Shown piece after piece: positions 41,855 to 52,377 of a stretch of DNA of 64,000 nt; within the stretch, counting starts at the first letter, position 1, and each line of letters begins with the position of its first letter. The position numbers and the translations under genes are program-made. Source of the DNA: Streptomyces xanthii. GTDB lineage: Bacteria; Actinomycetota; Actinomycetes; Streptomycetales; Streptomycetaceae. The DNA is taken from NCBI RefSeq assembly GCF_014621695.1, contig NZ_CP061281.1:3472001-3536000 (forward strand), in the 5' to 3' direction. Under the pieces are notes generated by a model. That model made no database searches and was not told the DNA's origin. It saw only the letters and a program-made list of their open reading frames with translations.

Positions 41855-42775
41855 GTGAGCAATGACGTGAAGGAAAGTTTCGCCAACGACGCGCCGCCGG
41901 CGCCCGCGGCCCTCGCGGCCAAGGTGCGCACCCTGGCGCCGTCGATGACCCGGTCCATGCAGCGGGTCGCCGAGGCCGTCGCCGGAGACCCGGCCGGCTG
42001 CGCGGCCCTCACCGTCACCGGCCTCGCCGAGCTCACCGGCACGAGCGAGGCGACGGTCGTCCGCACCGCCCGCCTCCTCGGCTACCCGGGCTACCGCGAC
42101 CTGCGCCTCGCCCTCGCCGGACTCGCCGCCCAGCAGCAGTCCGGCCGGGCCCCCGCCGTCACCGCCGACATCGCCGTCGACGACCCGATCGCCGACGTCG
42201 TCGCCAAGCTCGCCTACGACGAGCAGCAGACCCTCGCCGACACCGCCGCCGGACTCGACACCGGGCAGCTCGGCGCCGCCGTGCACGCGCTGGCCGGCGC
42301 CCGCCGTGTCGACGTGTACGGGGTCGGCGCCTCCGGCCTCGTCGCCCAGGACCTCGCCCAGAAGCTGCTGCGCATCGGGCACATCGCCCACGCGCACAGC
42401 GATCCGCACCTCGCGATCACCAACGCGGTGACGCTCCGCTCGGGCGACGTGGCCGTGTCCATCACGCACTCCGGCGCGACCGGTGACGTCATCGAGCCGC
42501 TGCGGGTCGCCTTCGAGCACGGGGCGACGACCATCGCCATCACCGGGCGCCCCGACGGGCCCGTCTCGCAGTACGCCGACCACGTCCTGACGACCTCCAT
42601 AGCGCGCGAGAGCGAGCTGCGGCCCGCCGCGATGTCCTCCCGGACCAGCCAGTTGCTCGTCGTGGACTGCCTGTTCGTGGGCGTCGCGCAGCGCACGTAC
42701 GAGACGGCCGCGCCGGCTCTGTCGGCGTCCTACGAGGCGCTGGCCCATCGGCATGCGCCGCGAGGCCGGTCATGA
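41855..42775 (+). CDS. MurR/RpiR-family transcriptional regulator
   Basis: A 306-residue regulator with an N-terminal RpiR helix-turn-helix (about residues 20-95: TVTGLAELTGTSEATVVRTARLLGYPGYRDLR) and a C-terminal SIS domain (about 130-260: VDVYGVGASGLVAQDLAQKLLRIG and VAVSITHSGATGDVIEPLRVA), which binds phosphosugars. It lies directly upstream of murQ, so the ligand is probably N-acetylmuramic acid 6-phosphate. GTG 41855 fits the homologous N-terminus (VSNDVKESF). An AT-rich inverted repeat at the start codon may be its own operator. Confidence 0.92.
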   Translation: MSNDVKESFANDAPPAPAALAAKVRTLAPSMTRSMQRVAEAVAGDPAGCAALTVTGLAELTGTSEATVVRTARLLGYPGYRDLRLALAGLAAQQQSGRAPAVTADIAVDDPIADVVAKLAYDEQQTLADTAAGLDTGQLGAAVHALAGARRVDVYGVGASGLVAQDLAQKLLRIGHIAHAHSDPHLAITNAVTLRSGDVAVSITHSGATGDVIEPLRVAFEHGATTIAITGRPDGPVSQYADHVLTTSIARESELRPAAMSSRTSQLLVVDCLFVGVAQRTYETAAPALSASYEALAHRHAPRGRS

Positions 42776-42819
42776 GAGCCCGGGCCCACCGGTCTCGTTC
42801 TCGGGTGCGGCCCGGTGGG

Positions 42820-42953
42820 GGCCGGTCGCGCAGTTCCCCGCGCCCCTGAAATGCAGGCGCTTCGCGCCGCATTTCCCCGATGCGGTACCGCCCCTGCGGA
42901 GATCGCGCACGAAGTGCGCATCTCCAGGGGCGCGGGGAACTGCGCGAGAAGCC
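42820..42953. repeat. Family-1 long palindromic intergenic repeat inside the mur cluster
   Basis: Arms at 42820-42848 (GGCCGGTCGCGCAGTTCCCC form) and 42925-42953 are near-complementary. The element lies between the murR-like gene and murQ, about 80 bp before the murQ start, so it would be transcribed if the genes are co-transcribed and could attenuate readthrough. Confidence 0.85.
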
Positions 42954-43029
42954 CCACCGGGCCGCACCCGGCGACGAATCCGCACCAGGCAGACGCAACC
43001 CGCCCCTCACAGAAAGCCCCGGCCACCCG

Positions 43030-43971
<942 letters not shown>

Positions 43972-44014
43972 CACCCGCACGGAACCACCCCCCGCACAGC
44001 AAGGCAGCACCACC

Positions 44015-45532
44015 ATGGCCGAGAACAAGAACCGCGACGTGGCGTCCGCGATCCTGCCGCTCGTCGGCGGCGCCGCGAACGTCACCTCCGTGGCCCACTG
44101 CATGACCCGGCTCCGGCTGGGTCTCGCGGACCGCTCCCTGGTCCGGGACGAGGAACTGAGGGCCCTGCCCGACGTGATGGGCGTGGTCGAGGACGACACG
44201 TACCAGATCGTCCTCGGGCCGGGGAAGGTCGCCCGGGTCACCCCCGAGTTCGAGGAACTGGTCGAGGAGGGCCGCGCCGCGGCCCCCGCGGCCGGGGCGC
44301 ACCCGGTGACGGCCGACGAACTCGCCGCACAGGGCGCCGAGTTGAAGGCGGCCCGCAAGGAGAAGAACGCGACGCCGTTCAAGCTCTTCCTGCGCCGGAT
44401 CGCCAACATCTTCGTGCCCCTGATCCCGGCCCTCATCGGCTGCGGCATCATCGCCGGTCTCAACGGCCTGCTGATCAACCTGGAGTGGCTGCCCGGCATC
44501 ACCCCGGCGCTCGCCGCGATCGCCTCCGGATTCATGGCCCTGATCGCGGTGTTCGTCGGCTACAACACGGCGAAGGAGTTCGGCGGCACCCCGATCCTCG
44601 GCGGCGCCGTCGCCGCGATCATCGTCTTCCCGGGCGTCGCGAACATCGAGGCGTTCGGGCAGAAGCTGAGCCCCGGCCAGGGCGGCGTCCTCGGCGCGCT
44701 CGGCGCCGCCGTCCTCGCCGTGTACGTCGAGAAGTGGTGCCGCAAATGGGTCCCGGAGGCGGTCGACGTCCTCGTCACCCCGACCGTCACGGTCCTGGTC
44801 TCCGGCCTGGTCACGATCTTCGGCCTGATGTACGTCGCCGGTGAGGTCTCCACCGGCATCGGCACCGCGGCCAACTGGCTCCTGGACAACACCGGCGCGT
44901 TCGCGGGCCTGGTCCTCGGCGGCCTGTTCCTGCCCCTGGTCATGCTCGGCCTGCACCAGGCCCTCATCCCCATCCACACCACCCTCATCGAGCAGCAGGG
45001 CTACACGGTCCTGCTCCCGATCCTCGCCATGGCGGGCGCCGGCCAGGTCGGCTGCGCCATCGCCGTCTTCAAGCGCCTGAAGAGGAACAAGTCGATCCGT
45101 ACGACCATCAAGTCGGCGCTCCCCGCGGGCTTCCTGGGCGTCGGCGAGCCCCTCATCTACGGCGTCTCGCTCCCCCTCGGCCGTCCGTTCGTCACCGCGT
45201 GCGTGGGCGGCGCGGCGGGCGGTGCCTTCGTCGGCCTGTTCTCGATGCTCGGCGACAAGGTCGGCTCGACCGCCATCGGCCCGTCCGGCTGGGCCCTCTT
45301 CCCCCTCCTCGACGGCAACAAGGGCCTCGGCACGACCGCCGCGATCTACGGCGGCGGACTCCTGGTCGGCTACGTCGTCGGCTTCCTGGCCACGTACTTC
45401 TTCGGCTTCAGCAAGCAGATGCTGATCGACCTGAACGCGGACGTCGACGCGGGAGAGTCCGCGGCGGCCCGGGCCGAGGAGGGCCCGTCGGCCCCGCACA
45501 CCGACCCGACGAAGGAACCGGCCCAGGTCTGA
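44015..45532 (+). CDS. PTS EIIBC permease, probably MurNAc/GlcNAc specific
   Basis: A 505-residue sugar phosphotransferase permease with B-C domain order. The EIIB domain is residues 1-80, with the phosphorylated cysteine in HCMTRLRLGL near 29. A charged linker (about 85-120) leads into the EIIC domain (FKLFLRRIANIFVPLIPALIGCGIIAG near 125), with the family motif GLHQALIPIH near 312 and GEPLIYGVSLPL near 375. No EIIA domain is present, as in E. coli MurP, so it would borrow EIIA (Crr). Adjacent murQ and murR-like genes argue for MurNAc uptake. Confidence 0.9.
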   Translation: MAENKNRDVASAILPLVGGAANVTSVAHCMTRLRLGLADRSLVRDEELRALPDVMGVVEDDTYQIVLGPGKVARVTPEFEELVEEGRAAAPAAGAHPVTADELAAQGAELKAARKEKNATPFKLFLRRIANIFVPLIPALIGCGIIAGLNGLLINLEWLPGITPALAAIASGFMALIAVFVGYNTAKEFGGTPILGGAVAAIIVFPGVANIEAFGQKLSPGQGGVLGALGAAVLAVYVEKWCRKWVPEAVDVLVTPTVTVLVSGLVTIFGLMYVAGEVSTGIGTAANWLLDNTGAFAGLVLGGLFLPLVMLGLHQALIPIHTTLIEQQGYTVLLPILAMAGAGQVGCAIAVFKRLKRNKSIRTTIKSALPAGFLGVGEPLIYGVSLPLGRPFVTACVGGAAGGAFVGLFSMLGDKVGSTAIGPSGWALFPLLDGNKGLGTTAAIYGGGLLVGYVVGFLATYFFGFSKQMLIDLNADVDAGESAAARAEEGPSAPHTDPTKEPAQV

Positions 45533-45545
45533 CCCGGCCGTGCAG

Positions 45546-45593
45546 CCAGTGCAGTCAGGTGTACACGTTCATGCGTACACCTGACTACACTGG
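45546..45593 (+). promoter_or_regulatory. 48-bp palindromic operator of the toxin-antitoxin genes
   Basis: Two 19-base arms (45546-45564 and 45575-45593) pair at 18 positions around a 10-base centre; the inner 12 bases AGTCAGGTGTAC and GTACACCTGACT pair perfectly. The likely -10 TACACT (45586-45591) lies within the right arm, six bases before the antitoxin ATG at 45598. The antitoxin, alone or with toxin, presumably binds here to repress the unit. Confidence 0.8.
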
Positions 45594-45597
45594 CTTC

Positions 45598-45879
45598 ATG
45601 AGCGAGGACGTCACCATCCGCGACGCACGGGCCAACCTGGCCGAGGTCGTCGACCGGGCCGAGGCCGGCGAGGTCACGGTGCTGACCCGCAAGGGGAAGC
45701 GGGTCGCCGCACTCGTCCCCATAGAGGTGCTCGACACGCTCGACGACGCGGCGGACGAACTCGCCGCACGGGAGGCCGAACGGCATCGGGACGACCCCAC
45801 GGTGAGCATGGCCGAACTGCTGGCCGACCTCTTCGAGGGCGACGGAACCGAAGCCGGTTCCCGGGACGACGTCGCGTGA
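45598..45879 (+). CDS. Phd/YefM-type antitoxin
   Basis: A 93-residue antitoxin. The N-terminal DNA-binding fold is the typical TIRDARANLAEVVDRAEAGEVTVLTRKGKRVAALVPIEV. The acidic C-terminal region (VSMAELLADLFEGDGTEAG) would wrap the toxin. ATG 45598 is chosen because it starts at the Phd motif and sits at leaderless distance from a -10; an ATG at 45571 lies inside the operator. Overlaps the toxin gene by four bases. Confidence 0.9.
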   Translation: MSEDVTIRDARANLAEVVDRAEAGEVTVLTRKGKRVAALVPIEVLDTLDDAADELAAREAERHRDDPTVSMAELLADLFEGDGTEAGSRDDVA

Positions 45880-46154
45880 AATACGCCTTCCGGTTCACCA
45901 CACACGCGCAGCGCCGGCTCCGCACGATCGACCGCCAGCAGGCCATGCGCATTCTCACGGCACTGACCGCCCTGGGCGACGACCCGTACCGGGAGGACGC
46001 CGACACCAAGAAGCTGACCGGGCACGACGGCCTGTTCCGCCTCCGCGTCGGCAGTTTCCGGATCGTCTACGAGATCCACGACAACGTGCTGACCATCCTC
46101 GTCGTCCACGTCGGCAACCGCGGAGACGTCTACCGGAGCCTGCCCAAGTCGTAG
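45876..46154 (+). CDS. RelE/ParE-family toxin
   Basis: A 92-residue basic protein, MKYAFRFTTHAQRRLRTIDRQQAMRIL and onward, with the RelE/ParE fold: GLFRLRVGSFRIVYEIHDNVLTILVVHVGNRGDVYR. The RLRVGSFRIVYEI strand and the terminal histidine/arginine (HVGNRGDVYR) are those of ribosome-dependent RelE mRNA interferases. It starts on a GTG overlapping the antitoxin stop. Together they form a complete type II module. Confidence 0.9.
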   Translation: MKYAFRFTTHAQRRLRTIDRQQAMRILTALTALGDDPYREDADTKKLTGHDGLFRLRVGSFRIVYEIHDNVLTILVVHVGNRGDVYRSLPKS

Positions 46155-46230
46155 CCGGAGATCGCCGGCCGTCCAGTGGGTGCGGGCCGAGCGGAGGAGC
46201 CGCGCGACGTCCGCGACGGCGGCGCGCCCC

Positions 46231-46596
46231 TCACCGCCGGCCGTCCCGGCGCCGCAGGCAGCCCGCGCAGTCGCGGGCCTGCGGGACGACGGTCAGCCAC
46301 TGCCGGTCCATCGGGCGGCCGCAGCGCCGGCAGATCCCGTACGTGCCGTCGTCCATGCGGCGCAGGGCCGCCTCGACGTCGGCGAGGACCATCCGCGCGG
46401 ACGCCGCGAGCCGTACGCCGACCTCCAGCTGCCCGGCGTCCTCGCGCCGCCGGCCCTCGGCGCGCGAGGACACGGGTTCGGCGAGCCGCGCCAGCTGCTC
46501 GCGGCGGAACAGCAGCTGCTCGTGCAGGTTCTCGCGCAGCGCCGCCAGGTCGGCGGCCGAGAGAGGCGACGCGCCCGCGCGGTGCCCGGTCGTCAC
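46231..46596 (-). CDS. TraR/DksA-type zinc-finger protein (second of a pair)
   Basis: A 121-residue protein with a helical coiled-coil-like N-terminal half (ALRENLHEQLLFRREQLARLAE) and a C-terminal four-cysteine zinc finger, GICRRCGRPMDRQWL with DCAGC (about residues 88-115). DksA/TraR proteins insert into the RNA polymerase secondary channel; this short form lacks the acidic tip expected of E. coli DksA, so its role is uncertain. It follows its paralogue by six bases. Confidence 0.88.
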   Translation of the reverse strand: MTTGHRAGASPLSAADLAALRENLHEQLLFRREQLARLAEPVSSRAEGRRREDAGQLEVGVRLAASARMVLADVEAALRRMDDGTYGICRRCGRPMDRQWLTVVPQARDCAGCLRRRDGRR

Positions 46597-46602
46597 GGCG
46601 CC

Positions 46603-46926
46603 TCAGACCGCCCGGGGCCGGCAGCCCACGCAGTGCCGCGTGTACGGCAGGATCTCCAGCCGCTCCGCGGGCACCGGCCGGGCACAGCCCTGACAGATCC
46701 CGTACGTGCCGTCATCGACCCGCCCGAAGGCGGCCTCGATCTCGCCGAGCACCTCCCGCATCGCGGTCCGCTGCGCCACCAGCAGATGGTCCTCGGCGCT
46801 CTGGCCCCGCGCGTCCAGGGCGTCCAGCTGCGTGAGCCGGGACGCGCGCGCGTGCTCCAGGCGCCGGCGCGCCTCGTCCGGGTGGGCCGCGGCCCGGCCC
46901 CGGCCGCCGTCGAGCGACATCGTCAT
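46603..46926 (-). CDS. TraR/DksA-type zinc-finger protein (first of a pair)
   Basis: A 107-residue paralogue of the next gene, with the zinc finger GICQGCARPVPAERLEILPYTRHCVGC at about residues 76-102. ATG 46926 is chosen because AGGA lies seven bases upstream; a second ATG at 46920 is possible. The pair is divergent from a two-component system across a 238-bp region, so the sensor may control it. Confidence 0.88.
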   Translation of the reverse strand: MTMSLDGGRGRAAAHPDEARRRLEHARASRLTQLDALDARGQSAEDHLLVAQRTAMREVLGEIEAAFGRVDDGTYGICQGCARPVPAERLEILPYTRHCVGCRPRAV

Positions 46927-47019
46927 CCCCGATTCCTGACAGGTCCGGTCCGCACCGGTGGGCGTGCGCCCCCCGAGGGCGCACACCCTCGATCCTGGCG
47001 CGCCGAACCGTTTTCCCCC

Positions 47020-47037
47020 ATGGGTCGCAGCACCCAT
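47020..47037. promoter_or_regulatory. Candidate operator in the DksA-like / two-component divergent region
   Basis: ATGGGT-N6-ACCCAT is a perfect inverted repeat in the middle of the 238-bp divergent region, followed by further CCCATTTCG words at 47033 and 47060. A NarL-type regulator encoded next door could bind here. No promoter hexamers are confidently assigned. Confidence 0.35.
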
Positions 47038-47164
47038 TTCGGCGGGGTACCGGAGCCCATTTCGCGCCGCGGGGCCTCTCGGCCCGGGGCCCGGTGATCC
47101 CGTACGTACGCGGAGGAGGCATCCTCGGGAGCGGATGACGGAACACGAGGGGAGGGGCGGGACG

Positions 47165-48133
47165 GTGTCCTTGTTCTGGCGGATCTTCGCCCTGAACGCG
47201 GTGGTGCTCGGCGCGGCCACCGCGCTGCTGCTGTGGGCACCGGTCACCGTGTCGGTGCCGGTGCTGCTGACCGAGGCGGTCATCCTGGTCGGCGGCCTCG
47301 CCGTCATGCTGGTCGCCAACGCCGCGCTGCTGCGCCTGGGCCTCGCCCCGCTGGACCGGCTGACCCGGCTGATGACGACCGTGGACCTGCTGCGCCCCGG
47401 CCAGCGGCTGCCCGCCGCCGGGCGCGGGGAGGTCGCCGACCTGATCCGTACGTTCAACGCGATGCTGGAGCGCCTGGAGCAGGAGCGGGCCGCGAGCAGC
47501 GCCCGCGTGCTGCTCGCGCAGGAGGCCGAACGGCGGCGCATCGCCCAGGAGCTGCACGACGAGGTGGGCCAGAGCATGACGGCGATCCTGCTCCTCCTCG
47601 GCCGGGTCGCGGGGGACGCGCCGCAGCCGCTGCGCGCCGAGCTGCACGAGACGCAGGAGATCACCCGGGGCACCCTGGACGAGGTACGGCGCCTGGTGCG
47701 CCGGCTGCGGCCGGGCGTCCTCGACGACCTGGGCCTGGTCAGTGCCCTGACCTCGCTCACCCAGGACTTCGCCACGCATGTCGGGCTGCGCGTCACGCGC
47801 GCCTTCGACACCGACCTGCCGGCCCTCCCGCCCGAGACGGAACTCGTCCTCTACCGCGTCGCCCAGGAGTCGCTGACCAACGCGGCCCGGCACGCGGACG
47901 CCGAACACGTCACCGTGGCCCTGCGCCGCACCGGCGACGGCGTCACCCTCACCGTCACCGACGACGGCCGCGGCATGCGGGCCGCGCACGAGGGCGCCGG
48001 GGTGCGCGGGATGCGCGAACGGGCCCTGCTGGTCGGCGGCCGCCTCGACATCACCCCGTCCCCCGGCGACGGCCCGGGCACCCGCGTCCTGCTGACGGCG
48101 CCCGCGGCGGCGCCCCCGGTGAGAAAGCCATGA
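47165..48133 (+). CDS. NarL-type sensor histidine kinase
   Basis: A 322-residue membrane histidine kinase. Two N-terminal helices (IFALNAVVLGAATALLLWAP and VLLTEAVILVGGLAVMLVANAALL) with almost no extracellular loop are followed by a HAMP-like linker (LAPLDRLTRLMTTVDLL). The HisKA_3 box ERRRIAQELHDEVGQSMTAI holds the phosphorylated His near 129, and the ATPase domain has VAQESLTNAARHADA and DDGRGM. The missing sensor domain suggests sensing within the membrane. GTG 47165 is chosen for its strong GGGGAGGGG site; ATG 47135 is an alternative. Overlaps the response regulator by four bases. Confidence 0.9.
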   Translation: MSLFWRIFALNAVVLGAATALLLWAPVTVSVPVLLTEAVILVGGLAVMLVANAALLRLGLAPLDRLTRLMTTVDLLRPGQRLPAAGRGEVADLIRTFNAMLERLEQERAASSARVLLAQEAERRRIAQELHDEVGQSMTAILLLLGRVAGDAPQPLRAELHETQEITRGTLDEVRRLVRRLRPGVLDDLGLVSALTSLTQDFATHVGLRVTRAFDTDLPALPPETELVLYRVAQESLTNAARHADAEHVTVALRRTGDGVTLTVTDDGRGMRAAHEGAGVRGMRERALLVGGRLDITPSPGDGPGTRVLLTAPAAAPPVRKP

Positions 48134-48822
48134 CCATGCCCTCCCCCGCTTCCGAACGCCTGCTGCCCCGCCCGGCCCGCATCCTGCTGGCCGACGACCA
48201 CGCCCTGGTGCGGCGCGGCGTCCGGCTGATCCTCGATCTGGAGCCCGATCTGGAGGTGGTCGCCGAGGCCGGCGACGGGGGCGCGGCCGTCGAACTGGCC
48301 CGCGACCCCGCGCTCGCCCTGGACCTGGCGATCCTCGACATCGCGATGCCCCGCCTCACCGGCCTCCAGGCGGCCCGCGAACTGCCCGCGCTCCGGCCGG
48401 GCCTGCGCATGCTGATGCTGACCATGCACGACAACGAGCAGTACCTGTTCCAGGCGCTGAAGGCCGGGGCGGGCGGCTACGTGCTGAAGTCCGTCGCGGA
48501 CCGGGACCTGGTCGCCGCGTGCCGGGCGGTGATGCGCGACGAGCCGTTCCTCTACCCCGGCGCGGTCACGTCCCTGATCCGCAACTACCTCGACCGGGCC
48601 CGCGCCGGCGAGGAGACCCACGACCGGCTCCTCACGCCCCGCGAGGAGGAGGTCCTCAAGCTGGTGGCGGAGGGCCACTCGTCGAAGGAGATCGCCGAAC
48701 TGCTCTACATCAGCGTGAAGACGGTCCAGCGCCACCGGGCGAACCTGCTCCAGAAACTCGGCATGCGCGACCGCCTGGAACTCACCCGCTACGCGATCCG
48801 CGCGGGCCTGGTCGAACCCTGA
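48130..48822 (+). CDS. NarL/FixJ-family response regulator
   Basis: A 230-residue partner of the kinase. The receiver domain (residues 18-135) has the acidic pair in LLADDHALVRRGVR, the phosphorylated Asp in DLAILDIAMPRL near 76 and the lysine in GYVLKSV. The C-terminal LuxR-type helix-turn-helix is LTPREEEVLKLVAEGHSSKEIAELLYISVKTVQRHRANLLQKLGM (split here for reading: HTH about residues 168-212). It probably controls the divergent DksA-like pair. Confidence 0.93.
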   Translation: MTMPSPASERLLPRPARILLADDHALVRRGVRLILDLEPDLEVVAEAGDGGAAVELARDPALALDLAILDIAMPRLTGLQAARELPALRPGLRMLMLTMHDNEQYLFQALKAGAGGYVLKSVADRDLVAACRAVMRDEPFLYPGAVTSLIRNYLDRARAGEETHDRLLTPREEEVLKLVAEGHSSKEIAELLYISVKTVQRHRANLLQKLGMRDRLELTRYAIRAGLVEP

Positions 48823-48825
48823 CCC

Positions 48826-49053
48826 CTAGTAGTACACGCCCGGCAGATACACGTCCGGCTTGGCGAACCCGGGCCCCGGCTCCACGATCCCGGCGGCCGC
48901 GGCCTGCTCGTTCGACATGATCACGGTGTCGTCCACGGGAGGCACGGGCCCGGCGGCACTCGCCACCCCGGCCGCCCCCAGCACCCCGACGACCCCCACC
49001 ACCGAACCCACCACACCCCGCACGGCCCTGCCCACCCACTCATTCATCGTCAT
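48826..49053 (-). CDS. Small secreted peptide
   Basis: A 75-residue exported protein. A long hydrophobic, Gly/Val-rich signal (RAVRGVVGSVVGVVGVLGAAG) ends at about VASAAG, leaving a mature chain of roughly 40 residues, VPPVDDTVIMSNEQAAAAGIVEPGPGFAKPDVYLPGVYY. No cysteines are present. It converges on the response regulator with 3 bp between the stops. Function unknown; it resembles small Streptomyces surface peptides only in general form. Confidence 0.65.
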   Translation of the reverse strand: MTMNEWVGRAVRGVVGSVVGVVGVLGAAGVASAAGPVPPVDDTVIMSNEQAAAAGIVEPGPGFAKPDVYLPGVYY

Positions 49054-49135
49054 GCCCCGCTCAACGAGGGGGTGGGGCGGGAGGTCACGGATCGCCCCGG
49101 CTGCGAGAGCGGCCGCGCGGGCGCATCCTGGCCAC

Positions 49136-49429
49136 ATGGCTGAGAGCACGTTTTCGAAGATCGCGTGGACCGAGTTCCGTCCCGACCAGCGGCGCCTGGC
49201 CGCCGGAGCCGCACTGACCGGCCTCGGCATGCTCACCGCCGCGGCGGGGATCGGCGTACTCGTCTACGAACTGGCCCGCGCGGGCCGCACCTGGACCGGC
49301 GCCTGGGAGGTCCCGCCCACCGAGATGGCCTCCCGCGCCTTCCACCACGCCCAGGCGGCAGCCCAGAGCGCCGCCCAGGCCGGCAAAACCACCTGGCAGA
49401 CCTACCAGGAAACCAACAGCACCCCGTAA
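49136..49429 (+). CDS. Small single-helix membrane protein
   Basis: A 97-residue protein with one membrane segment (AAGAALTGLGMLTAAAGIGVLVYEL) after a short N-terminus MAESTFSKIAWTEFRPDQRR, then an Ala/Gln-rich C-terminal region that may form a helix (FHHAQAAAQSAAQAGKTTW). It is divergent from the secreted peptide with about 80 bp between. I do not recognise a family. Confidence 0.6.
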   Translation: MAESTFSKIAWTEFRPDQRRLAAGAALTGLGMLTAAAGIGVLVYELARAGRTWTGAWEVPPTEMASRAFHHAQAAAQSAAQAGKTTWQTYQETNSTP

Positions 49430-49436
49430 CACCCCC

Positions 49437-49611
49437 ACTGCCTCCGTAGCGGGGCGCGAGCGGCCAGCCCCTGGGGCGCACGGAGTGTGCCCTTCAGGGG
49501 CGCGGGGCCGTACCCGATCTGCGACTCCGTCGCGGGGCGCGACCGGCCAGCCCCTGGGGCGCACGGAGTGCGCCTTCAGGGGCGCGGGGAACTGCGCGAC
49601 CAGCCACGACG
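49437..49611. repeat. Family-1 palindromic repeats, tandem hybrid form
   Basis: Two tandem copies of a unit containing GGCCAGCCCCTGGGGCGCAC and a GGAGTGTGCC or GGAGTGCGCC word occur at about 49461-49510 and 49551-49600. The hairpin word GCGACTCCGTCGC lies between them and the standard right arm GGGAACTGCGCGACCAGCC ends the element. It is the only tandem arrangement of this family in the window. Confidence 0.75.
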
Positions 49612-49676
49612 GTGGCGCACCCGGCGACGAAGCCGCATGAGCCAGACGCGCCCCCGCCCCCGGTCCGGAAACGCCC

Positions 49677-49710
49677 GTGGGCGGTACCCCCCGAAGGGGG
49701 CACCGCCCAC
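49677..49710 (-). terminator. Terminator of groEL
   Basis: GTGGGCGGT (49677-49685) pairs with ACCGCCCAC (49702-49710), and an inner CCCCC-GAA-GGGGG extends the stem. It lies 34 bases after the groEL stop codon on the minus strand. There is no U-run. Confidence 0.75.
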
Positions 49711-49743
49711 AGGTTCAGACTGACCTGAGCCCAGAAGACCGGC

Positions 49744-51522
<1,779 letters not shown>

Positions 51523-51528
51523 GCCCAA

Positions 51529-51558
51529 TGATTAGCACTCGACCCATGCGAGTGCAAG
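51529..51558 (-). promoter_or_regulatory. groEL promoter overlapped by CIRCE element A
   Basis: On the minus strand, -35 TTGCAC (51557-51552) and -10 TAATCA (51534-51529) are 17 bp apart. CIRCE element A, TTAGCACTC-N9-GAGTGCAAG read on the plus strand (51532-51558), covers both hexamers. Its centre is 36 bp from that of element B. The remainder of the 51367-51722 gap is the groEL leader and the 3' flank of the csp gene, without other features. Confidence 0.85.
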
Positions 51559-51722
51559 CGGCTACCACAGATCCGCGGCGCCGCGCGCCACCCCGCCACC
51601 GGCCCCGGAGCCCCGGACCGCGGACCCGGGACCCGGACCCCGGGCAGCACGAAGGGCCCGCGCCCCCGATCGGGGACACGGACCCTCGTGTCGTACGAAG
51701 CTTGCAGTCAGACGCGCGCGCT

Positions 51723-51929
51723 TCAGCCGGCGGCAAGCCGAACCATGTCGGCCTGCGGCCCCTTCTGGCCCTGCGAGATCTCGAACTCGACCCGCTGACC
51801 CTCTTCCAGGGTGCGGTAGCCGTCCATCTGAATCGCGCTGTAGTGGACGAATACATCCGCACCACCGTCGACCGCGATGAAGCCGTACCCCTTCTCCGCG
51901 TTGAACCACTTGACGGTGCCCTGAGCCAT
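51723..51929 (-). CDS. Cold-shock protein, CspA type
   Basis: A 68-residue canonical cold-shock domain protein, [33 protein letters not shown], with RNP1 KGYGFI and RNP2 VFVHYS. It binds single-stranded RNA and DNA and is usually abundant. A long upstream gap of about 450 bp, AT-richer than the surroundings, may hold an extended regulatory leader like those of other csp genes. Confidence 0.95.
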   Translation of the reverse strand: MAQGTVKWFNAEKGYGFIAVDGGADVFVHYSAIQMDGYRTLEEGQRVEFEISQGQKGPQADMVRLAAG

Positions 51930-52377
51930 GCCTAACTCCCCTATTACTGGCCCTTGCACAGGACCGCACTTCGCGGACCCGGGTCAGACCTCACCCCCCA
52001 ATGGATGGAGGTGTGCGCCGGAACGCGTCGACCGCGGCCGAATGTATCTGCCCAACTGCCCTCTGCAACAGGTCAATCGGACGAGAATTCTGAGCGCCTA
52101 CGATCGGGGAAACCGGGCCAACTCACCGGATCCCAGGGCAAGCCGGGCCGCATAAATGCCATAAAAGGCCCGAATGGGCGGGGTACTTTGGCTGCTTCTC
52201 AGCGGGATTCACGCAAGAACTCATATGCGTCCGTCATGCACCACGGACGGAAGCGGAGCAGCTTCCCCAACTGTACCCCGCTCAACCATGCAGAATTGCC
52301 CCCTCCGCTTCTCTCGCGGAGGGGGCAATTCTGGTAACTCTGGGTAAGTCAGGGAAATCCAGGACGGGTCGAGCCGA
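51930..52377. other. 448-bp gap upstream of cspA with one strong stem-loop
   Basis: This region lies between the cspA start and the cysO-like stop. It is noticeably less GC-rich than its surroundings, especially 52060-52280. The open frame at 51954-52337 has no coding character. Apart from the stem-loop at 52291-52333 I see no assigned element; the cspA promoter and probably a long leader must be here. Confidence 0.5.
52291..52333 (-). terminator. Perfect 17-bp stem-loop after the cysO-like gene
   Basis: CAGAATTGCCCCCTCCG (52291-52307) pairs perfectly with 52317-52333 across a 9-base loop. It begins about 45 bases after the cysO-like stop codon on the minus strand and would end that transcript before the cspA promoter region. 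The AATT in the stem is unusual for a Streptomyces terminator. Confidence 0.7.

Noticed and set aside
51954..52337. A 127-residue plus-strand frame upstream of cspA
   Set aside because: No ribosome binding site, no domain, and it runs through the stem-loop; the region is better explained as a regulatory leader.
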